Shown here: positions 25,801-34,500 of the stretch, piece by piece
Layout of the letters: each line of letters begins with the position of its first letter
Position numbering within the stretch: the first letter of the stretch is position 1
Assembly (NCBI GenBank): GCA_017483805.1
Contig: JAFUUL010000069.1
Coordinates: 1 to 44,794, forward strand
DNA length: 44,794 nt
Source: Prevotella sp.
GTDB lineage: Bacteria; Bacteroidota; Bacteroidia; Bacteroidales; Bacteroidaceae
Direction of reading: 5' to 3'
The notes under the pieces: model-generated
What the model saw: the letters and a program-made list of their open reading frames with translations, nothing else
Told to the model about the DNA's origin: nothing
The model's database searches: none
Translations under genes and position numbers: made by a program

Positions 25801-27535
25801 CCCCACCTGGAAGGAATTCGGACATATCGTGGAAATCCGCACCGCCATGCAGCACAAGTTCTCGCCCATCGCCGAAAGCCAGACTGGCTATATCTATAAT
25901 ATTGGTACGCGAAGACTGATCACCCTGGGTGAGGCCTACGGCACCCAGTCGGTGGTAGGCGTCAAGGGGCGCCTGTACCAGTGGCGTCGCAGCAATGCGA
26001 TGGCCGATGGTGTCTACTACCTCTACGACATGAGCAGCGGCAAGGTGGTCTTCCGCACCATGAAGGACTCGAAGGTGGGCGAAGGCGTCAAGACCTGTTT
26101 CGGCGACGGCTCGCTGTCGGCCAATGCCTACTGGCAGACGGCAACGGCAGGCGACAATGTCTACACGCTGCAGGTGCCTGAGGGCGATGACAACCATACC
26201 GAAGGCGAATACCTGGGCACCGACGAGCGTCACACCAGCGGTGCCGCCAGTCCCACCAACGGTCTCTACTGGGACATCAAGGGGGCCAACAAATACACGC
26301 AGTGGGCCTTCATCACCGAGGAGGACATGAACACTGCCCTGACTATCGACAAGACGGCTGCCGAACTGGCCACCCTGCTCGACATGGGCCATCAGGAGGG
26401 AACGGACGTCAGCGAGGAGGAGGCTGTCTACAACAACATAGGCAGCACTATCAGCAACCTGAAGGACGCTATTGCCTCAGCCCGCAAGAAACTGCACTTC
26501 ATCGACTTCAGCGATGCTAAGGTCAAGTCGCTGTGCGTGACCAACTGGGATGCCAATGGCGACGGCGAGATTCACATGAGCGAGGTGGCCAGCGTCACCG
26601 ACATCAGTCAGACCTTCCGCAAGAGCAACGCCATCAAGACCTTCGAGGAACTGCGCTACTTCACTGCACTGACCAGCATCCCCGACAGTGCCTTCATCGA
26701 CTGCTCCAACCTGACCACCATCTCCATTCCGAAGAGCGTGCAGTCGATGGGCAAGTATGCCTTCCTGCGCTGCGATGCCCTAAAGTATGTCATCATGGAG
26801 AACGACCAGCAGATGGTGTCTCGCAAGGAAAGTTACGTGCCCACCTCGGCCACGCTGTTCGTCCCTGCCGACAGGCTGGCTGACTATCAGGCAGACCCGG
26901 ACTGGAGCACCCTGTATCACCTCTCGGCCTACACCGGCCAGCCCATCGTGTCAGCCACGGCCAGCAGAGAGTATGGACGCACGGCTGCCACCATCAAGCC
27001 CATCGTCGACGGTGCTCCCATAGAAGGCGAGCCGACGACTGCGTGTGACCAGATTAAAGACCGCTATGCCGTTGTGGGCCAGTATCCCATCACGGTAGGC
27101 GTCGGCACGGTCACCACCCCCAATGCACAAATCAGGGAGGGTGTGTTCACCGTGGAGCCGGCAAAGATGACTGCCACAGCCACATCCTACACCCGCGAGA
27201 AGGGCCAGCCCAACCCGGTGTTTGAAGTCACCTACAGCGCATTCCGCAACCGCGAGACTGCCGAGGTCTTCACTCAGCAGCCGGTGGCCAACTGCGATGC
27301 CGACGAGCAGAGCCCCGCAGGCACCTACGAGATTCGCGTCTCAGGCGGTGAAGCACAAAACTACATCTTCACCTACGTGAGCGGCACGCTGACCATCACC
27401 GATGCCACGGGAATCGAATCCGTTGACGGTTCAAAGTCCACCGTTCATAGTTATTACGACCTGCAGGGAAGAATGGTGGAGAAGCCCACAAAGGGCCTCT
27501 ACATAAAGAACAACAAGAAAGTGGTGGTCAGGTAA
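22850..27535 (+). CDS. Secreted C10 (streptopain-type) cysteine peptidase with BspA-like repeats and T9SS tail
   Basis: 1561 residues. Signal peptide (1 to about 20, ending LQAEP), a Spi-like propeptide (about 20-130), then a C10 peptidase domain with catalytic Cys169 (SVTGCVATAFAQ) and His314 (GHAFIAHGYDG), followed by the typical INWGWGG. The family includes streptopain and Prevotella interpain. Three EF-hand-like loops follow (DADGDGRLTYGE near 395, SNADGEVGITE near 839, DANGDGEIHMSE near 1230), each leading into BspA-type leucine-rich repeats. Between them sits a domain repeated twice (about 600-760 and 1000-1150, each beginning near YLYNVGTGRYLT or YIYNIGTRRLIT). Near the end are an MBG-like domain and a T9SS sorting tail (SYYDLQGRMVEKPTKGLYI). 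Expected: a surface or secreted protease that binds host or glycan ligands. Its last 8 bases overlap mutY on the other strand. Confidence 0.92.
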   Translation: MKHFPLATLLCLMMVLPLQAEPISREEARQKAEQFLRDKSGQRRLTAVTSQKRLAPRRVAASAPAPYYVFDRGDDGGFVIVSGDDQTISVLGYCESGSFDYDQLPPALQEWLDDYAAQLARIQAGAPVISDVIPTHPRVEPMMKSKWSQGDPYNRLCPLDGGSRSVTGCVATAFAQLLYYNREKSVTETQAAIPAYDTWTKGIHVDGIAAGAPIDWDHMVDTYGSATELQKTAVAQLMLYCGVAVKMDYTSGSSGAQSYEVYNAIRNYFGYGSKVKYYSASDITSDAEWDRIVYAEMAAGRPIYISGANSSAGHAFIAHGYDGNLRYYINWGWGGQSDGWYYLTNLTPGDGQGIGGSASGYNGWREVVVGIEPENYQAKAMSFSDATVRNICLSNWDADGDGRLTYGEAAAVESLGNAFQGQNIRTFNELYYFTGLTALADDAFNGCAQLTALRLPKSLKQVGARAFKDCARLTQVDFFASMKAIGAEAFSGCKALTGIVLPEELPAIGAATFKDCAALTEIALPVSVESLGDQAFSGCKALTDFTVKTLHPENITMGTEVFGNVDLSAATLHVKQSMKAYFASAEQWKDFGLIAESRERSGGKFAAIETGKTYYLYNVGTGRYLTKGEAWGTQAIVGDEPMRFKLNHGASMAEGVYYLTSPDTGKSGTYLFRTFTDSNVGSGVAAAFVDGGSLTANAQWQIKAVKDQVYTIQIPTGGTNYAEGKYWGVQTDHRSDAASPTYGVYSDVDYDAHQYNCQWQFALYDEAQTAIYETAEVLDNLLTLAKKRSIKHSEEQAVYDNIGSTIDELKAAQSSLRRKMSLIDFADPLVRAKCVTLYDSNADGEVGITEAADIDDLTESISFYNNTSLTSFDELKYFTSVPDLYGNTFAGCTNLESVTLPAGLIHIYYRAFYNCKKLTKINIPGYVTTIGDNCFTGCSALSEVTVESPDPATISLGSNIFSSVDLQKCTLRVPLGSKALYEVAPTWKEFGHIVEIRTAMQHKFSPIAESQTGYIYNIGTRRLITLGEAYGTQSVVGVKGRLYQWRRSNAMADGVYYLYDMSSGKVVFRTMKDSKVGEGVKTCFGDGSLSANAYWQTATAGDNVYTLQVPEGDDNHTEGEYLGTDERHTSGAASPTNGLYWDIKGANKYTQWAFITEEDMNTALTIDKTAAELATLLDMGHQEGTDVSEEEAVYNNIGSTISNLKDAIASARKKLHFIDFSDAKVKSLCVTNWDANGDGEIHMSEVASVTDISQTFRKSNAIKTFEELRYFTALTSIPDSAFIDCSNLTTISIPKSVQSMGKYAFLRCDALKYVIMENDQQMVSRKESYVPTSATLFVPADRLADYQADPDWSTLYHLSAYTGQPIVSATASREYGRTAATIKPIVDGAPIEGEPTTACDQIKDRYAVVGQYPITVGVGTVTTPNAQIREGVFTVEPAKMTATATSYTREKGQPNPVFEVTYSAFRNRETAEVFTQQPVANCDADEQSPAGTYEIRVSGGEAQNYIFTYVSGTLTITDATGIESVDGSKSTVHSYYDLQGRMVEKPTKGLYIKNNKKVVVR

Positions 27536-28505
27536 GACTGTCCAACAGGATTTCTATCAAACGGGGCTTGGCGTAATCGTCGAGTTCCGTTTCTTCTATC
27601 CAGAAATAGCCCTCGGGCAACTGCGGACGCTCTTCCGGCTGCCACAGGTAGAAGTCGGCCAGAAGGATGCGGTGGGTGAGGACGCGCTTGACATTTTGAC
27701 GCAATAATACTGCGTCAGACGGAACATCGTCGGTGAGCAAGGGCTCGTAGAGGCCCTGCCAGATGTCACCCTCGCCACGCCTGTGGATGGCCGTCTGGCC
27801 CTGATGTCTCACGTAGACATAGACAAGACGGCGCTCCTTCACCTTCAGCGTCTTCAGTTTCACGGGGAGTTGCCCCACCCTGCCCTCACGCAATGCCACA
27901 CACGACTCCTGCAGCGGACAGATGAGACAACGGGGCGACTGGGGCGTGCACTGCGTGGCGCCAAAGTCCATGATGGCCTGGTTGTATAGTGAAGAATCCG
28001 TGGGCAGCAATTCTTGCGCCAGAGCGGCAAAGAGTTTTTTGCCTTCTGTGGTGTTGATGGGGGTATCTATGCCAAAGTGACGGGCGAGTACACGATAGAC
28101 ATTACCGTCGACCACGGCGGCAGGCAGACCGAACGCAAACGAGCCGATGGCCGCTGCCGTATAGTCGCCCACGCCCTTCAGGCCCCGGATGCCCTCCAGC
28201 GTCTGGGGAAAGCCCCCCATCTGCACTATCTGACGAGCCACAAAGTGCAGGTTGCGAGCCCTGGAATAGTAGCCCAGACCTTGCCACTCGCGCAGCACCT
28301 CGTCTTCGCTGGCGGCAGCCAACTGCTCCACCGTGGGCCAGCGGCGCATGAAGCGCACCCAGTAGTCATGGCCCTGCTTCACCTGCGTCTGCTGCAGGAT
28401 GATCTCACTGAGCCAGATGGCATAGGGATCCTGCGTCTGCCGCCAAGGCAGTGCCCGTCCGTTGTCACGATACCACTCCAACAATGTCAGTGCAAAGGAG
28501 TTCAT
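27528..28505 (-). CDS. mutY: MutY, A/G-specific adenine DNA glycosylase
   Basis: 325 residues. MutY removes adenine mispaired with 8-oxoguanine, preventing G-to-T changes. Visible: Glu34 in WLSEIILQQTQV, the helix-hairpin-helix LKGVGDYTAAAIGSF (109-123), catalytic Asp133 in VVDGNVYRVL, the 4Fe-4S cluster C-x6-C-x2-C-x5-C (Cys186, 193, 196, 202), and a C-terminal NUDIX-like domain that reads 8-oxoG (about 225-325). Its ATG overlaps the sprA stop (ATGA at 28502-28505), so it is the last gene of ruvA-sprA-mutY. It runs into the 3' end of the C10 peptidase gene with an 8-base overlap and no terminator in between. Confidence 0.97.
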   Translation of the reverse strand: MNSFALTLLEWYRDNGRALPWRQTQDPYAIWLSEIILQQTQVKQGHDYWVRFMRRWPTVEQLAAASEDEVLREWQGLGYYSRARNLHFVARQIVQMGGFPQTLEGIRGLKGVGDYTAAAIGSFAFGLPAAVVDGNVYRVLARHFGIDTPINTTEGKKLFAALAQELLPTDSSLYNQAIMDFGATQCTPQSPRCLICPLQESCVALREGRVGQLPVKLKTLKVKERRLVYVYVRHQGQTAIHRRGEGDIWQGLYEPLLTDDVPSDAVLLRQNVKRVLTHRILLADFYLWQPEERPQLPEGYFWIEETELDDYAKPRLIEILLDSLT

Positions 28506-31500
28506 CGGGTCAAGGAGAATTTCATGGACACGCCGAAGTCCTGTGTCGTGGTGGGATAACTGCTGCTAGAGAGCAACGGGGTGTTGGTCTGACGGTCATA
28601 GTAGGCCGTGAGGGTGAGCAGACGCGAGAGGGTGTAGTCGGCCTGCAGGGAGATCTTCAGGGCTGAGTTGCCGCTGCTGGCAGATGAAACGCCAGTGGCA
28701 ATGTCGCGCGTGATGGCAGCCTGGCGGCGGAACGACACGTCGACACGGGTGTTCAGGTCGTGATTCACGCCCTTGCTCTTCGTTGAGGTCTGCTTGTTCT
28801 GTTGGTCGTCGTTCTTCTTGCCCTTGGCACCCTTCACCTTACGGCTGCTCGTGCCGCCCAGGCCGAAGAAATTGAAGTTGCTGATCTTATAGCCCAGGCC
28901 GACAACCCAGTCCTTCGACTGCGACTCGTTGATTTGCACACTGGTCATCGAGAGGTTGAGCACACGGGTGGTGCGATACTCAAACTTGGCCGTCAGGTTG
29001 TTGTTGAAGGTCATATCGAGACCCAGAAGTGGCGAGAAGGCTTCGTTGATGCTGACGGTCGAGATATTGTAGCGCGATGAGGGTGTGTAGGAGCCGTCGG
29101 CAGCCTGCACAAAGCCAAGACCGCCCATATACTCCAGCCACGAACTGTAAGAGGCATAGGAGCCTACGGAGTAGACGCTCTTGTAACTGTGGTTGATGTT
29201 GACGCTTTTGAAATGGTCGCGCAGCCAAGACAGTTTCGACAGGCCGGAGTAGCGCACAGTCCAGTTGGGCAGGATGCGCGTCAGCGTGGGGAAGATGTCG
29301 AGCGAGCCACCGGCTCCCATGGTGTAGGCATCGAGGAAGGCGGGAATGAGCACGTCGGCACTGTAGGGGTCAACAGGATTGACGGAGTTAGCGGATATCC
29401 CAGGCATTCCGGAATTTTCGGTGGGATACTGCGTCTGCACTCTCTCACGGAAGGCAGGCAGACTGGCGCAGAAGCGGTCGAAGGTGCCCGAATGATAACC
29501 GTTGTTGGCATCGCCCATACCCTCCAGTGCACTGCCCAGAGAGATGGTAGTCATGTTGAACGAGCCGCTGTAGGTGGTCGGCGATCCCACATACATAAAC
29601 TGCACACTGCGGGCATTGTTGACGGTACGCGAGGCCGAGAGGTCGATCTTCAGGTCACGCACAGGTTCAAGGGTGGCCTTGATTTGCAGGTCCTCCATTG
29701 ACGAGGTGGTGGCAGGCGTGGCCACGCTGTCGTTGTTGAGCAGCCAGCCGCGCTCCTGGGCCTTATCCACGAAACTATCGCCTGTCAGGCCGAAAGCAAA
29801 GTCGAGGCCTGGTGACATCACGCTGCCCGTGCGCTGACCGAAGGCATCACCCACGTTAGGCATGAAGCCGGGCAGCGTCATCGAGTGCTGATTGCGGTAA
29901 CTGACGTTGACATTGCGCACCATCATCAGGAAACGAGCCACCTGCTGGGCAGGATCGTACCACCACTGCTGGTCGAGCGGCTGCTTGGGCGTGACTGAGA
30001 GTTTAATCTGCATCGAGTCGGCGCCATAGACCTTGATTTTATTCTCGTCGACCACCTTCCACTTCACCTGCACCTGCCGGCCGTCCTTGTTGCGGGCAGA
30101 AACCATCAGGCGCTTCGACTTCTTGCCGTGCTGTACTTCGATGACAGAGTCGGGCACGAGCGTGATCTCTTTCTGGAAGGTGTTCTTGTTCTTAGGCAGT
30201 TCCTTCTCGTCCTTGGTCGGCGCACCTGTCTTTCCGGCATCCCCGGTCTTTCCGGCGTTGGTCGTGGTCTTCTTGGCGGTGGTCTGCTTCTTATTATTAT
30301 TGGCAACGGGCTGCTTCTTGAAGCGCTCGTTGGTCTTCTTCAGGAAAGGCACGTGGTTGTAGAGCGTCTCCAGATTGAGAGCACCGTTGACGTTGATGTT
30401 GCGGTTGTTGTTGATGGTGTTGCCCAGCGACGTGCCATCATCCAGTTCCGTGCCGCGCAGCCACGAGTAGGTGGCCGAATAGTTACCATCGGCCTTCAGC
30501 CAGTCGAAGAGGGGCAGTTTGTCCAGGGGCATCTGATAACTGGCCGTGAACGACTGCTGATAGTCGAGCGGTGTGCCCAGGTGGCGGATGCTGTTCCACA
30601 CAGAGTCCTTCCAGGCCGTATAGCGGTCGGGATAGAGATCCTGATTGACGGGCGTATAGGGTTCCTCAATCTGCGCATGGGTGGCCGACTGGAAGTTCAT
30701 GTGCAGGTTCTTGGTGAAGTCCCAGCGCAATTGGAACTCACGGTTCCACAGGAACTGCTGGCTGAACGTGAGCGGCAGGTTGGGGTTCTCGGTATTCTCC
30801 AGGTCGCGCTCCTGCAGTTCACTGTAGAAGCGGGTAATCTCGGTATTAAACGAGATGTTCTGCGGCAGGTAGTTGAAGCCCAGGGCCTTGGGGAACTGCA
30901 TCCACTTCGACTTTGACTTCGACTGCTTGAATGGCTCCCAGGTCTTGAAGACCGGCGAATAGGAGTAGTTGAGGGCACCACGCCAGCGGTCTTCCTTGTC
31001 GTAGACAGTCGTCTCGCCCGACGAGCGGTTGTGAGAGTGGCTGTAGGTGAACGAGAAGTTGGCCGGGTCGTAGGGCATCGGATGACGCTTGTTCTTGATG
31101 TCGACACGGGCGTTGGAGATGGAGAAGTTGCGCTGTATGCGCTTGGTCAGCGCAATGCTCTCTATCGAGTCACGCTCATGGTCATCGAGAGCGGCATCCA
31201 GCGCATCGTCCAGCAACATATCGGTGTCCAGCGGGTTGTACTTCGGACTGACCACCTCCTTCGAGTAAGAGTAGTAGAGCGGAGCCGTCACCTTGGCCTT
31301 ATCGGGGAAGAACTTGCCCAGTTCGATGTTGGCCGTCACGCTGTATGACGACTCGTTGTCGGTAGACCGCTGCATGACGTTCTCTTCCAGTCCGCCGAAG
31401 CCCGACGACACATAGCGGCCCGTCATGTTGACGCTGCCCAGGTCGCTCAGTTGCACGTTCATGGTGCCTGATGCTGCCCAGCCGCCCTCGTTGTTGGGAT

Positions 31501-34500
31501 CCTCCAGTCGCAACTCGTTGACCCATACCTCGCCCGACTTGGCCGAGGCCGTCAGGTTGCGCACGCCGATGATCATCGTCTTGACCTCACCCAGCGAGGG
31601 GTTACCGATGACCGACACCTTATTATTTGGTTTGTCGGGGTCGTAACTCGAGAACAGGCGGTTGAAGTCGGCCGTGCCGTCGGCCCGTGCCATGTTGCGG
31701 GCCTTCTTCACATCGGTGAAGACGCTCATGTCGATGTCGAGCATATTCTCCTGCGGCCACACCAGCGGACGGTCGGATGGCACGTTCCAGCGGTAGTTGC
31801 CCTGCGGCGTAATCTTCAGCGGGATGAGGTACTCGTAGTAGTTGCTCTTGTAGTCGGAACCCAGACGGATGAACACGGCCAGTTGGTTATCCTCGAGTTG
31901 TGTGCTGTTGGGCACCAGATGGTTGGCGTGGACGAACATCTGCAAGCGTTTGTACTGGCGAAGGTCGAGATTGGTGTTCTTGTAGACGGCCTTCGACTCG
32001 TTCTGTGCCAGGTTCTTCACCACCAGACAGAGCGACTGCTCGTTCTCCTCCGTCAACTGCGGCTGACCGGGGTCACTCACGCGGGTGATGCCCGGCGGCA
32101 GCACGTAGGCCACGGGCTGACGCTCGGTGTTTTCCTCCACGTTGACGGCACTCACCTCCAGCGTACCTGTCTCGGCAGCCGAGGTCTGCAGACTCTGCTT
32201 GTACTGACGCCACGTACCGCGCACCAGGTCGAGTGAACCGAAGCGGAGCACGATGGGCTGCTGGAAGCCGGTGAGGAACATACGCATGAAGCGGATGCTG
32301 GTAAAGTCGTTGATGGAGCCCACCTTCGAGTCGAACTCGGCCAAGGGGATGCGATACTGGTACCAGCGCACGGTGATGGAGTCGCCATTGCGCAGTTTGG
32401 CGTTGTAGTCGCGATGGTCTACGATGTGTGAGTTTTCCGACTTCGCCCCTCGGTTGTAGGCCTGCAGTTCGTCGTCGCTGATGGGAATGCGGTACTGGTA
32501 GTAGCGCTCATATTCGTTCAGAGTGTAGTCCTGATTGATGTCCTCCACGTCGGGGCCTGTCTTATAAGAGGTGTCGTAGCCCTCGGTCTGGTTGTCGCTG
32601 GCGGGCGAGTTGCCTTGCGGGTTGTTGATGCGCTTGTAGCGATCCATGATGCTCTTCTGCTCAGCGTCGAAGTCGGAGCCGCGGAAGTAGTGGTAGTCAT
32701 CGCCGGCAGGGTCGTTGCGCCAGGCCTCGAGCAGCGAGTCGTTGCTCACCACGCTGCTCACGTTGCTCAGCCATTCGGCATAGGCGCCATACGAGCGTTC
32801 CTCCTCGTCGGTCAGACCGTTCAGGCCCACATCCTGCAACTGGCGCGAACCGCTGGTGGTGGCAAAGGCATAGGTCTGGGTGGCCTGCAAGGGTATCTTG
32901 CCCCATTGGGTCTGCTCAAAACTCGAAGTGCCGTCGACGGGCATACCACTCTCATAGAACTTCTTGCCGTCGCACAGTACATCCTCGCTCACCTCACCCA
33001 GGTTGATGTACAGGTCGCCACTATGCTGGCTGGCCGTGCCGTCCTTGCGAGTGTAGATGAAGGGGTCGAGCAGCCAGAACTCCACATACTCGATATTGGC
33101 CTGCTCGAAGTCGGTGGTCTCCAGTCGGCGCATCATGCCACCCCACCGTTGGGTGGGATTCCTCAGCGTACCGTCGCTGTTGAAGTCGGTGGTCAGGTTG
33201 TAGGGGCCGCGCTCCTGCGGATAGTAGGCCAGGTTGAGCACCGGCAGCGTGCTGACGGCACCGTTGTAGGTCGACTGGTCGCGGTTGGGATAGAGTTCCT
33301 TCACGTAGACCTCGCGCACATAGTGGTTCGACAGTTGCTCCAGGTCGCTCTTGATGTGACCGGGCGTCAGACTGCTGGAGCGACGGGTGAAGATGGGGTC
33401 TACGTTGTACCAGGCCAGCAGCGCACGGTCGTAGCCGCTGCTCACCGTGTTCTTGTCGTTGTAGTTGGGGAACATGGTCGGCACGCTCGAGAGCACCCAT
33501 GCTTTGGGGTCGCTGACGGAATAGAGGTCCTTAGCACTCTCGAAGTCGTCCAGATAGGAGGCGTTGTCCTGCGTACCGCTGGCCCTGCCGGCAATGAGTT
33601 GAGCAAACTCACCCGTGAAGGAGATTTGCGAGGGCTGGGTGACGTGCAGCAGCGGTATCTTGTTGAGCACGTTGGTCAGCCACTGCGACTCCTGCTTCCA
33701 GTTGACGTTCAGTCCCCACAGCGTGTTGTTCAGCGGCTCCTCGCCCATGTTGACCTTCGTGGTCAAGGCCTGCTCCGACAGGTGGAGCACGGTTCCGCCC
33801 AGCGTGAAGTTCTTGGTGAAGTCGTACTGCCAGTTCAGGCCCAGCATCGTCTTGCGCTGCATGCCGTAACTGGTGTTGTCTTCTAACGACACGCTGACGT
33901 TGGTGCCGGCATCGATGATGCTCTGGTTGAGGATGGTCACCTCACCAGCCGAATAGTCTACAGAGTAGTCGCTGCCCTCCTGCAGGGTGACGCCGCCTGC
34001 CGTGACCACCACCGACCCTTGGGGTACGTTGTAGGCACCCAGCGAAATGACGTTCGCACTCGTACCTTTATATTGTCCTGACAGGATAAACTTGTCGCGC
34101 TCGGCATTCTGCTGAGCCACGGTCTTCGTCGAGTCGTACAGTTGGTCGTAGCAATACTTGTCGGCCAGCGCGCCCAGTCCCTTCTGGTCGAGATAGTTGC
34201 GCAGATAGGAGCCGAAGGGCTCGGCTGCGGGCAGGAACACACGGCCATTGCTGACGGTATAGCCCTGCACGAAGTCGAACTGACCGTTGGCGTGGGGCTT
34301 CATGTTGGCATCCAGACGGTCCAGGCCCATCACGCGCAGCAGCGTGGTCGACTTGAGTTGTTCCTCGGGCAGATAGGTCAGATAGGTGCCGGTGGTGTCA
34401 CTCTGGTACTTGATATCCAGTTTGAAGCGCTCCTTCTCCACAGTCGTCGCCAGATAGTAGACGTTCTTCATCATCAGGCGCCAGTTGGCCTGCGCGGGGT

